Shown piece after piece: positions 8,234 to 15,122 of a DNA stretch of 64,000 nt. Every line of letters begins with the position of its first letter. Within the stretch, counting starts at the first letter, position 1. A model generated the notes under the pieces. That model was not told where the DNA came from. It did not search any database and worked only from the letters and a program-made list of their open reading frames with translations. Position numbers and translations under genes: made by a program. Source of the DNA: CATOSP01 sp965204715 (GTDB taxonomy: Bacteria > Chloroflexota > Dehalococcoidia > Lucifugimonadales > UBA3495); assembly GCA_965204715.1 (NCBI GenBank), contig OZ242009.1:3596001-3660000 (forward strand), read 5' to 3'.

Positions 8234-10003
8234 TCACCGCTGGCAGTGCAGGGCGACCGGGGCGCCGTCCATCCGCCACACCGTAGCCCTCCCCGTCAGC
8301 GGCCCGCCGAAGGCCGCATCCCGGGTGGTGGTCAGCATGGGCAGCCCCTCTCTGGCCTCCCGGAAGTTGGCCTCCGCCTGCTCCGTCCGGCACACCATCA
8401 GCAGGGGCAGGGGACGCCCGGCCCTCGCCATGCGCCGGTAGGGACCCAGCTTGCGCGCCACCTGATTCGTCGAAACGGAGTAAAGCTCGTACTCGATGTA
8501 GTGGACGCCTGCGCCGAAGGGTCCGTCCGTCACCAGCAGCAGCAGGTCGGGGCGCACCTGGGTCAGGCCGGGAACGTTGACCTCGCCCCGCCAGCCGGCC
8601 ACCGCCTGCACTCCCTCCCGGGCGAACCGCACCACCAGCCGGTTCACCCCGTCGTTGTGCTGCAACTCGTGCTCCCTGTACCAGCGGTCCAGGTAGGGGC
8701 CGTGGCGGCTGCGGATCACCGAGGGCAGGACCCGGCTCATGTTGGCCGCCCGCCTCATCCCCCGCTCCGAAAGGTAGTGCCGCCCGTCGAACACCGCCGC
8801 CAGCCCGGTGTCCACGAACCGCCGCAGGTGGCCGCGGACCTCCGCAGGCGAGCCTCTCACCACCTCGGCCAGCCACGAGGCCCGCATGGCGGGGAACTGG
8901 CAGACGGCCAGGAACAGCCGGTGGGCCAGCCTTCCGTCGATGGCCGCCACGTCCGGGTTCTGCCGCAGCCACAATTCCGCCGCCTCGGGCCTGCCTACGG
9001 TGGCATGTCCCGATGGATCGGAGACCAGGTCCCGGGAGGGGCGCAGTTCCACCGCCGGGGTGCAGTTGCCGTCCGGGGTGCAGAATATGGTGGGCATGTT
9101 GCGGCTCAAGGTGGTGCGCGCCAGCTCCCTGGCCCAGGCGTCCACGGCCACTACCACCTGGGCCGAGGGTTCCACCTCCTGGTCCGGGTCCTCGTAGAAG
9201 GTGCGGTTGCCGATGCGGAGATAGCGGTCCTCCTCGTGGGAGTAGGAGTCCACGCCCCAGAACCGGTGCTGCTCCTTGCGCCGGAGCACCCTTTCGGTGG
9301 CGTGCAGCCCGGCGTAGGTGAAGGGGGTCCAGATGTCGGGGCCGTAGCGGGCCACGGCGTGGTAGAAACCGCCGTGGCGCAGCAGCCGGAAGTCGGTCAT
9401 CCCGGCGTCCCCGGAAGCTGCATCCCCGCCGGGAGGCAGGCTGACCCGTCCGCTCCTCAGCAGGTCCGGGGCCAGGCGGTAGACCGGCTCCAGCATGGCC
9501 AGGCGGCGCAGGGACATCTCCACGCCCCGGGACGTGGCGGTCCAGGGCGGGTGCTCGTGGCCGGCAACACCTTCGCCCCCGTCCGTGCCGGCCGCATCAG
9601 CGGCGGCGAATGGGGAGTCGTCCTGGCTCTCCAGGTGTACCGGATGGTCGTGGTCCAGGGCGAAACGTTCCCGGTAGTCCTGGGGCAGTTCCCCCTGCGG
9701 GTTAAACCGGGCCAGCCCGGCGGCGCGGACCTCCTCGCGGGGGCTGGGGTGCCGGTGATCGGTGGTGTAGAGAGCGTCTACGGCCTTCCTGGTCAGGAAC
9801 CAGCGGTGCTGCCTGCGCTCGGTCATGCCCCGCACCACCGACTCCAGCCAGCCTCCGTCGCGGAGCGCCCGCAACATCCGTCTCACCCGGTCCTCGGACA
9901 TGCCCAGTATGGGCGCAAGGTTGGCCGCGCTGGCCAGGGGCATCCTGGCGATGATTCTCAGCAGCCGGCGCTGCTCGTTGTTCAGTGGTTGCCGGGGCGC
10001 CAT
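8234..10003 (-). CDS. Replic_Relax-type winged-helix protein with nuclease-like C-terminal motif
   Basis: About 589 residues. An N-terminal winged helix (residues about 8-60, RRLLRIIARMPLASAANLAP), a second winged-helix-like segment in the middle (about 380-440, FPAMRASWLAEVVRGSPAEV), and a C-terminal segment RPDLLLLV...YIEYELYSVS...RKLGPYRRM. The D...ExE...K layout is typical of the plasmid replication-relaxation family (Pfam Replic_Relax) and resembles a restriction-endonuclease-like core. ATG at 10003 is preferred over 10009 because the ribosome-binding site GGAGGG at 10015-10010 lies 6 nt from it and directly abuts the other. Family members are common on plasmids and integrative elements, which fits the decaying neighbourhood. 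The exact biochemical role is unknown. Confidence 0.7.
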   Translation of the reverse strand: MAPRQPLNNEQRRLLRIIARMPLASAANLAPILGMSEDRVRRMLRALRDGGWLESVVRGMTERRQHRWFLTRKAVDALYTTDHRHPSPREEVRAAGLARFNPQGELPQDYRERFALDHDHPVHLESQDDSPFAAADAAGTDGGEGVAGHEHPPWTATSRGVEMSLRRLAMLEPVYRLAPDLLRSGRVSLPPGGDAASGDAGMTDFRLLRHGGFYHAVARYGPDIWTPFTYAGLHATERVLRRKEQHRFWGVDSYSHEEDRYLRIGNRTFYEDPDQEVEPSAQVVVAVDAWARELARTTLSRNMPTIFCTPDGNCTPAVELRPSRDLVSDPSGHATVGRPEAAELWLRQNPDVAAIDGRLAHRLFLAVCQFPAMRASWLAEVVRGSPAEVRGHLRRFVDTGLAAVFDGRHYLSERGMRRAANMSRVLPSVIRSRHGPYLDRWYREHELQHNDGVNRLVVRFAREGVQAVAGWRGEVNVPGLTQVRPDLLLLVTDGPFGAGVHYIEYELYSVSTNQVARKLGPYRRMARAGRPLPLLMVCRTEQAEANFREAREGLPMLTTTRDAAFGGPLTGRATVWRMDGAPVALHCQR

Positions 10004-10225
10004 TGCCATCCCTCCTGCATCTTTGCCCCTCCCATTGCGCCGCTGCCGAGCCTTGCGTCGCGGTCAGTTGCCGCGGGCGGCGGCGCTGGGCGAGGTTATT
10101 CGTATACCGGATACTTGACATACGTCTGAGCAGGGACAGCAGATTACCTATATCGTCATACGATGGACGGAAACCGGAGTTGGGGCCGCCCGGAACGCTG
10201 TTTGCCCGCCGGGTCGGACACCCCT

Positions 10226-11020
10226 TCAGGCGCAGTCGTCCGGTTCGGGAACAGCGTCGTGGACCCGGACCAGGGCCAGGCCCCAGGCCTGCAGGGTGCT
10301 GGCCAGCCAGACGACAACGCGGTAGACGTTCTCGGTGGTCTGGGCCGCGAGGTTGGCTTCCAGCAAAGCCCGGTCGCCGGTCCTCATGTGGAGCCTGGCC
10401 AGGGTCAGCCGGTGGATGGCCTCCCTGACCAACGCCATGCTGTGGCCCACGGCTTCACTCCATTCCTCCCGGGGCGCGGTCTCGTCCGGCAGGGTACGGG
10501 CCATTCTGAGGTCCGCCCAGTGCAGCCATCTCTCGATGTCGTCATCCGCCGGTTCTTCCGTCATGGGTTCGGCCCGTTCCCCGGCCCACCGGTCTATGTC
10601 GGTCGCCGGGTCCAGGGTCATCGGGGTCTCGAAGTCCTGACCGCAGTCCCTCAGTCCCGGCCCCAGGTCCTCCTTGAGCCACCTGATGCAGGCTGCCGCG
10701 GCGGCCAGGATGACCGAATACACCTGGTTGACGCCGGGATCTCCGGTGTCTTCCTCCTGGCCGGTAACCCTGTCGTTATCGCCGTGGCTGTCCCCGGCGG
10801 GCTGCCGGTCAGGCCGGTCCCGCTGCCGGGTTTCCTCCAAATCCAGGGCAAGCTCGTTGCGCACGGGCATCAGGATTTCCGTGACCAGGGTCAGCCGCTC
10901 GAACTCGGACATTCCGGCGGTGATGTCCTTGGGCCAGGACTCCCGGCTGCCGGCCTCCGCCTCCTCCAGGTCCCGTCGCCACCGGGTTGCCGCCTCTTCC
11001 CTTGTGACCGCGCCGTCCAT
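10226..11020 (-). CDS. Hypothetical protein of 264 residues
   Basis: Not recognised. The protein is acidic, predicted mostly helical, with no signal peptide and no evident membrane segment. Trp-rich helical stretches are seen (IERWLHWADLRMA, VYRVVVWLASTLQAWG), and a low-complexity Asp/Arg/Gln region lies at residues 60-95. A ribosome-binding site AGGAGA stands 7-8 nt before the ATG at 11020. It is transcribed in the same direction as the Replic_Relax gene, 220 bp upstream of it, so the two may be linked. No catalytic motif could be identified. Confidence 0.55.
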   Translation of the reverse strand: MDGAVTREEAATRWRRDLEEAEAGSRESWPKDITAGMSEFERLTLVTEILMPVRNELALDLEETRQRDRPDRQPAGDSHGDNDRVTGQEEDTGDPGVNQVYSVILAAAAACIRWLKEDLGPGLRDCGQDFETPMTLDPATDIDRWAGERAEPMTEEPADDDIERWLHWADLRMARTLPDETAPREEWSEAVGHSMALVREAIHRLTLARLHMRTGDRALLEANLAAQTTENVYRVVVWLASTLQAWGLALVRVHDAVPEPDDCA

Positions 11021-11258
11021 GTTGGTCTCTCCTTGCCAGCCTCCGCCGCCTTGGGACGGATGGACCGGGTTACCGCAGAAGGTACGGGGGCATCACGGAT
11101 AGTCTAAGGGTTGGGGAGTTTTCGGGAAACCGGCAAACCGGGGTGTCAGCATGAATGCGGGTGGAGAAATTCGAGTCTGGAAAGATGCTTTGTTGTTGGA
11201 AACCGCCGCCTGGCGGTAAAATGTGGGTTGTAGCGAGACGTCCACGAGAGGAAGACGG

Positions 11259-11586
11259 ATGAGAGACAGAGAGACCCCGGCGAATGAGCAGGGAGAGGCG
11301 CTCGTGGCGCTCCCACGCCGCCCCCGTGAAGAGACGGCCCGCCTCGGTAAGGAGTTGTACGAGCGGGACATCCGCCGTCGGGTCGAAGCCGGCCACCACG
11401 GCCAATCGTCGCTATCAGGGTTGACCCAGGAGGCACTGGTCCGGGCGGCGCACATAGGGGGTCACGCTGGTGAGGCTGGAGAATGGAGAACAGTCTCCCA
11501 GGTTCAGGACACTGAAAGCGGTCGCCGAGGCCGTGGGGATGGACGCCCCGGACTTGCTGGTCGAGCCGGAGTTCCCGCCCCGGTAG
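11259..11586 (+). pseudogene. Chimeric remnant: small-protein N-terminus joined to XRE helix-turn-helix remnant
   Basis: From ATG 11259 the frame gives about 48 residues ending YERDIRRRVEAGHHG, which look like the N-terminus of a small conserved protein. It then runs without a break into LSGLTQEALVRAAHIG, the first helices of an XRE/Cro HTH. After a G5 tract at 11457-11461 the rest of the HTH (VTLVRLENGEQSPRFRTLKA, then AEAVGMDAPDLL) continues in the +1 frame and stops at TAG 11584-11586. Two unrelated fragments plus a frameshift indicate gene decay. In the unshifted frame a 112-residue product ending at 11597 would be made, probably without function. Confidence 0.55.
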
Positions 11587-11711
11587 CCAGTAAATAGGGT
11601 GGCTGGCCGCTCGGTCTCAAATGGTTGCAGCCAAGTCCACTTGGTGAGCCTGCCTGACCGATGCGGCTTCTAGAAGGGATGGATATTGACCTGCCACAGG
11701 GTCGGCGATGA

Positions 11712-12119
11712 TTACCGGCTTACGAAAGGATTCCGCAGACCGACGCCGAGTTGATCAAAGTCCCGCACATTCCGGGTGACCACTGTCAATCGGTGAACAA
11801 TAGCTGTCGCGGCGATCATAGCATCCTCAGCCAAAGTGTCCGACTTCCTGTGCATTAGCCGCGCCCACTCGCGGAATGCGGCCGCGTCCATTGGCAATAC
11901 TCCATAGGAAGCCAGGACATTGTTCAGCCAAGTCTCCAGCTCCTCAGCCTTGGCCGCATCCTGCTCACGGGTAATCTCGATCCCTGCCTGGATCTCTCCA
12001 ACCGTAACGGCAGACACGAAGAGCTGGTCCCCAGGCACATCCGCTATCCAATCCAGGACGGCGCCATGGGGACGGGGGCGACGCAGTTCCGACACCACAT
12101 TGGTGTCGAGCAGATACGT
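11712..12119 (-). CDS. VapC-like PIN-domain toxin with apparent ACG start
   Basis: PIN-domain ribonuclease of a type II toxin-antitoxin pair. Visible family features are YLLDTNVVSELRRP at the very N-terminus (first catalytic Asp), the middle TVGEIQAGIE (Glu) and the C-terminal EDAMIAATAIVHRL and TRNVRDFDQLGV (Asp residues). The frame is open up to the antitoxin stop, but no ATG, GTG or TTG precedes the LLDTN motif. The codon in the expected start position is ACG at 12119-12117, 4 nt after the antitoxin stop. The first standard start is GTG at 12098, which would remove the first Asp. I place the start at ACG as an inference: either a weak non-standard start or an ATG-to-ACG mutation that has silenced the toxin. 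Confidence 0.65.
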   Translation of the reverse strand, partial: TYLLDTNVVSELRRPRPHGAVLDWIADVPGDQLFVSAVTVGEIQAGIEITREQDAAKAEELETWLNNVLASYGVLPMDAAAFREWARLMHRKSDTLAEDAMIAATAIVHRLTVVTRNVRDFDQLGVGLRNPFVSR

Positions 12120-12123
12120 GTGC

Positions 12124-12384
12124 CTACTCCACGACCAAGGGTGTTCGGCGACGATGCTGACCTCTTGGCGGCGTCAGGTTCTCAGTCCTCGCCTCCGAAC
12201 TGAGGAGCAACTCCTTCAGGTCCGGCCTGGTCAACTGTTCCAGTTGGCGCCACTGCTCTATGGAAAGCAGGACGGCCGTTTCCACCCCGCGCTTGGTCAC
12301 GATCTGAGGGCCTTCGACCCGAACGGTCTCGAGCAGTTCGCTGAATCTGGATTTGGCGTCTTGGACCGGCCATTTCCTGAGCAT
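12124..12384 (-). CDS. Phd/YefM-family antitoxin
   Basis: 86 residues with the classic N-terminus of the Phd/YefM fold: WPVQDAKSRFSELLETV, then GPQIVTKRGVETAVLLS and an EQWRQLEQL helix. The N-terminal half dimerises and binds operator DNA; the C-terminal tail (from about residue 55) would wrap the toxin. It lies directly upstream of the PIN toxin with the antitoxin first, the usual order for an autoregulated pair. The product would be cytoplasmic. Confidence 0.8.
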   Translation of the reverse strand: MLRKWPVQDAKSRFSELLETVRVEGPQIVTKRGVETAVLLSIEQWRQLEQLTRPDLKELLLSSEARTENLTPPRGQHRRRTPLVVE

Positions 12385-12469
12385 GATGCACTCCGGTCGG
12401 TGATTATCTAACTATTTATCAGACTAGGTATGGATTGCCGCGGTGTCAATAACGGTGAGCAATAAAGAG

Positions 12470-12504
12470 GACTCTCCAGGTCCGCGGATTGAATCCGGAG
12501 AGTC
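12470..12504 (-). terminator. Hairpin downstream of the methyltransferase gene
   Basis: GACTCTCC at 12470-12477 pairs with GGAGAGTC at 12497-12504; read on the minus strand the stem is followed by a CTCTTTATTG stretch. It lies 18 bp beyond the stop of the methyltransferase gene and fits a moderate rho-independent terminator. Confidence 0.5.
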
Positions 12505-12521
12505 TTATTCACGGTCTGTCC

Positions 12522-13316
12522 CTACAGGGTGTCCAGCCGCGCCGCCGGCCGTCCGTTCCGGCGGGCCACCATGCGGGTAAATCCCAGGGTTTTCCCTCTA
12601 TCCAGAGCCAGCATATCGGCCTCGTCGCTGGGTTTGCCCAGCCGTTCCGACCATAACAAGTCCGACGCCATCCAGTGCCTCCACCCGTCCGGGACCAGGT
12701 CGGAGAGCTCGACGGTCACCAACCCGCTTCGTTCCCAGTGACGTTTCCACCAAGCCGGGCTGTGGAGGCTGAAAAATGCCGGCTCCCAATATTCCCGGAG
12801 GTGCTCCGGCGCATCGGCGGAGGCCAGCTCTTCGACCAGACCGGGCACTACAATCCCCATTTGCCCGCCGGGCTTGACCAGCCGGGCCATGTGGTTCTCC
12901 AGGTAGAGATCATCTGTCCCGAAGTAATGATAGGCGTCCACGCTCACCATGGCATCGAAAAACCCGTCGGCGAATGGCAGGGCATGTGCTTCGGCGTGGA
13001 GGGGAAATACTCTATCTTCAACTCCGGCGGCACGGATGCGGCCAAAGTTGTCGCTGGCGTCTGTCCATAAGTCCGTCGCCCACACCTGCAGCCCGTACTC
13101 CTTCGCCAGGAATATGGAGCTTAGTCCCTTGCCGCAACCCATATCCAGGACCCGCATTGTGGGGTTGAGATTCATGCGCCCCGCCAGAGACTCCGTCAGC
13201 CACAGAGCATTCGGCCCCATCATGTTTTCCAGGACCCAGTCAGGATCATAATTCGCCGAGCGGGGAAACTCGGCCGGCTGAAACAAATTCTCCCGTCCCT
13301 CATCTCCGCCGCACAT
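12522..13316 (-). CDS. Class I SAM-dependent methyltransferase
   Basis: 264 residues. Motif I VLDMGCGKGLSS (about residues 55-66) binds S-adenosylmethionine. An acidic residue follows in WATDLW, then HAEAHALPFADGFFDAMVSV (motifs II-III) and LVKPGGQMGIVVPG (post-III). A C-terminal cap with several Trp residues (SPAWWKRHWERSG) probably forms the acceptor site. The substrate cannot be told from sequence; small-molecule or lipid O/C-methyltransferases have this layout. A strong AAGGAGG ribosome-binding site precedes ATG 13316. Confidence 0.8.
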   Translation of the reverse strand: MCGGDEGRENLFQPAEFPRSANYDPDWVLENMMGPNALWLTESLAGRMNLNPTMRVLDMGCGKGLSSIFLAKEYGLQVWATDLWTDASDNFGRIRAAGVEDRVFPLHAEAHALPFADGFFDAMVSVDAYHYFGTDDLYLENHMARLVKPGGQMGIVVPGLVEELASADAPEHLREYWEPAFFSLHSPAWWKRHWERSGLVTVELSDLVPDGWRHWMASDLLWSERLGKPSDEADMLALDRGKTLGFTRMVARRNGRPAARLDTL

Positions 13317-13423
13317 ACCTTACCTCCTTTATTCCGGCTCAGCATGGTTATATCCAGACCGGTTGCCGGAAGTTTCCCCATGCTCCTTCCCAAGAGATGC
13401 TATCAGATTCAGCCGAGGGTAGA

Positions 13424-13466
13424 GTTTTGAGACCGGCGCATCTACCATTCCGCTACTTCAGCGCTC
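13424..13466 (-). pseudogene. tRNA-Leu(CAA) 5' half remnant
   Basis: Read on the minus strand the segment matches the first ~43 nt of a bacterial tRNA-Leu: acceptor-side GCGCTGAAG, D-arm GCGGAATGGTAGATGCGC and anticodon-loop segment CCGGTCTCAAAA with anticodon CAA. After the anticodon loop the expected 3' anticodon stem, variable arm and T-arm (GTTCGA) are absent, so it is not a working tRNA. 3'-truncated tRNA pieces are often left by integration or excision of mobile DNA. It also contains a GGTAGA/TCTACC inverted repeat that could fold on its own. Confidence 0.5.
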
Positions 13467-13644
13467 CTTTTGCTTCTATACCTTCCCGGCCCCGTATGCT
13501 ACCATAACCCGGCGCTGACCACGGTCTTCCCGTCTAATGGTCACACGAACGGGCCGCTGCGTTCCCGCCATAGAAATCGCCTGCCCTCTCTGCCAACGGG
13601 TTGCAGCAGGTCTGCCGGTTGGCTATACGGAAACTTGGGCTGCC

Positions 13645-13674
13645 TTGACTCGAGAATTAACGTAGCCCTATAAT
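13645..13674 (+). promoter_or_regulatory. Sigma-70-type promoter of the rpmH operon
   Basis: TTGACT at 13645-13650 and a perfect TATAAT at 13669-13674, separated by 18 bp, 26 bp before the rpmH ATG. Confidence 0.8.
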
Positions 13675-13700
13675 CTCACCATCAGGATTCGTAATCGGCC

Positions 13701-13838
13701 ATGCCTAAACGCACGTATCAACCGAAAAAGCGCCGCCGCGCCAGAGTCCACGGGTTCCGTTCCAGGTCCCGAACTTCCGACGGCCGGGCTATATTGAAGC
13801 GCCGACGGTTCAAGGGCCGGCACCGTCTGGCTGTCTGA
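13701..13838 (+). CDS. rpmH: 50S ribosomal protein L34
   Basis: 45 residues, MPKRTYQPKKRRRARVHGFR at the start, then SRTSDGRAILKRRR and a basic C-terminus KGRHRLAV; this is a complete L34. Structural protein of the large ribosomal subunit that contacts 23S rRNA. It is the first gene of the conserved rpmH-rnpA-yidD-yidC-jag block, 26 bp downstream of a strong promoter and 16 bp upstream of rnpA. It was too short to be picked up by a length-limited gene search but is certain from sequence. Confidence 0.97.
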   Translation: MPKRTYQPKKRRRARVHGFRSRSRTSDGRAILKRRRFKGRHRLAV

Positions 13839-13854
13839 CCAGAACCTTTCGGCG

Positions 13855-14205
13855 ATGCAGCGCAAGTATCGCCTCACCGGTGCAAAGCGGTTCTCCCAGA
13901 TCCACAGCGAGGGCCGAAGCACGGCGAACCGATTGCTGGTGGTCAGGTGTCTGCCCAACGGGCTGGACCATCCACGGTTTGCGTTCATGGTCAGCAAGCG
14001 AGTCGGAAACGCCGTAGTCAGAAACAAGATAAAGCGCAGGCTGAGGGAGGCGCTCAGAGCCTCCCGGGTGCGACCCGGTTGGGACCTGGTTTTCATAGCC
14101 CGGCGCGGAATCGAGAAAGCAGACTACCGCGACTTGAATAGGGCCACAGGAAACCTGTTGCGGCGCACACAACTAGAGATCCAAGACCCGAAAGGGGAGG
14201 TCTGA
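13855..14205 (+). CDS. rnpA: Ribonuclease P protein component
   Basis: 116 residues. The RNR motif region VSKRVGNAVVRNKIKRRLRE and the N-terminal YRLTGAKRFSQIHSEGR are typical of RnpA, the protein cofactor that helps RNase P RNA bind pre-tRNA 5' leaders. It starts at ATG 13855, 16 bp after rpmH, which is the canonical order. Confidence 0.96.
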   Translation: MQRKYRLTGAKRFSQIHSEGRSTANRLLVVRCLPNGLDHPRFAFMVSKRVGNAVVRNKIKRRLREALRASRVRPGWDLVFIARRGIEKADYRDLNRATGNLLRRTQLEIQDPKGEV

Positions 14206-14227
14206 GGCCCTCCAATGGGCCAAACAG

Positions 14228-14437
14228 ATGAAACGCGCCATCCTCTTATCGATTTCTCTGTACCAGGACGGACTATCCCCCTTCATTCCATCATCCTGCC
14301 GTTACACCCCGAGCTGCTCCCGATACTCCCAACAGGCCGTGGAACAGTACGGCGCCATGAAGGGAGTATGGATGGGAGCCAAGCGCCTGGCCCGGTGCCA
14401 CCCCTGGGGTGGACAAGGATACGATCCCGTACCATGA
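14228..14437 (+). CDS. yidD: Membrane protein insertion efficiency factor YidD
   Basis: 69 residues: a short amphipathic N-terminus ILLSISLYQDGLSPFIPSSC, then RYTPSCSRYSQQAVEQYG and a C-terminal RLARCHPWGGQGYDPVP. These are the hallmark Cys and HPWGxGGxDPVP-like motifs. A peripheral inner-membrane protein that assists YidC/SecYEG insertion. It starts 22 bp after rnpA. Its 3' end carries the first bases leading into a 15-bp tandem repeat. Confidence 0.95.
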   Translation: MKRAILLSISLYQDGLSPFIPSSCRYTPSCSRYSQQAVEQYGAMKGVWMGAKRLARCHPWGGQGYDPVP

Positions 14438-14446
14438 CACTACTAT

Positions 14447-14491
14447 CAGAAACACGGGTCCCAGAAACACGGGTCCCAGAAACACGGATCA
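14447..14491 (+). repeat. Three tandem 15-bp repeats after yidD
   Basis: The unit CAGAAACACGGGTCC occurs at 14447-14461 and 14462-14476, and a third copy with changes lies at 14477-14491. It lies in the gap between yidD and the next lipoprotein gene and could reflect slippage. Confidence 0.85.
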
Positions 14492-14645
14492 TCAACGCGG
14501 CGGGGGGCCGGCACAACCGTCGGAGATCCAATTCTCAGCCGTTGCATTCCTCCTGATCGTCTTGCTCCGCATCTCCGCCCAAAGGCCGGACACGCCGGAC
14601 TCGATTGAATCAACCAGTCAGCCGGGGGACAAGCCTGCCTCTCCT

Positions 14646-15122
14646 ATGCAGAAGCGGGCGTCCTCCGTATGGAGCAGCATTGCCTGGCTGGCGGTGGTCT
14701 TGCTGTTACTGGGATGCGCTCCCGGAGACCTCTCCCGACCCAGCACTGGTTGGTCTCCGGTGGCGGCTGCCCCAATTCCCCAAAGCACCGGCAGCCTGAT
14801 CAACGAAGGAAGCACCTTCAGCCCAGAGGACAACCTGCTCTCCGTTACCGACCCCAACCCATTCGTAGTTGGCCATGTCATAGAGATAGGTGGAGAGCTG
14901 ATGGAGGTCACCTCGATCTCCTTCCGCGACCTCGGCGTGGCGCGGGGCATGAGCGGAACCACACCCAGGGCCCACCCGGACGGCTCCGAAATCATGCTTC
15001 TGGCGGGAGACATGGCCATATACATCGGCACCAAGCAGGGCGCGGTGAAGTCGCTGCGTGACGACGGCTCAGGTATCCCATCGGTGGAATGGATTTCTTC
15101 CCCGCTGGACCCGGAACAGTGA
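14646..15122 (+). CDS. Small lipoprotein in the yidD-yidC interval
   Basis: 158 residues from ATG 14646. A hydrophobic segment and lipobox AVVLLLLGCAPG (Cys near residue 22) predict a lipoprotein. The mature part has a beta-rich stretch VGHVIEIGGELMEVTSI...LGVARGMSGTTPRAHPDG. A pattern of this kind (iGgE.m.Vt.i...l.V.RG..GT.a..H..G) is familiar from phage structural and adhesin beta domains, but the function here is unknown. The frame is open further upstream to 14409, but that would bury the lipobox deep in the protein. Its stop overlaps the start of the next gene (GTGA), so the two are translationally coupled. Confidence 0.7.
   Translation: MQKRASSVWSSIAWLAVVLLLLGCAPGDLSRPSTGWSPVAAAPIPQSTGSLINEGSTFSPEDNLLSVTDPNPFVVGHVIEIGGELMEVTSISFRDLGVARGMSGTTPRAHPDGSEIMLLAGDMAIYIGTKQGAVKSLRDDGSGIPSVEWISSPLDPEQ

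Larger units (their letters stand above)
13317..13700. other. 384-bp intergenic region ahead of the core rpmH operon
   Basis: Holds the tRNA-Leu remnant (13424-13466) and the rpmH promoter (13645-13674). No credible protein gene was seen in any frame. Confidence 0.6.

Noticed and set aside
7620..8972. Minus-strand frame of 450 codons across kinase pseudogene and neighbour
   Set aside because: A GC-rich shadow crossing two real genes; no domain.
8018..10129. Plus-strand frame of 703 codons
   Set aside because: Antisense to the Replic_Relax-type gene and low in recognisable motifs; the minus frame has an RBS and family features.
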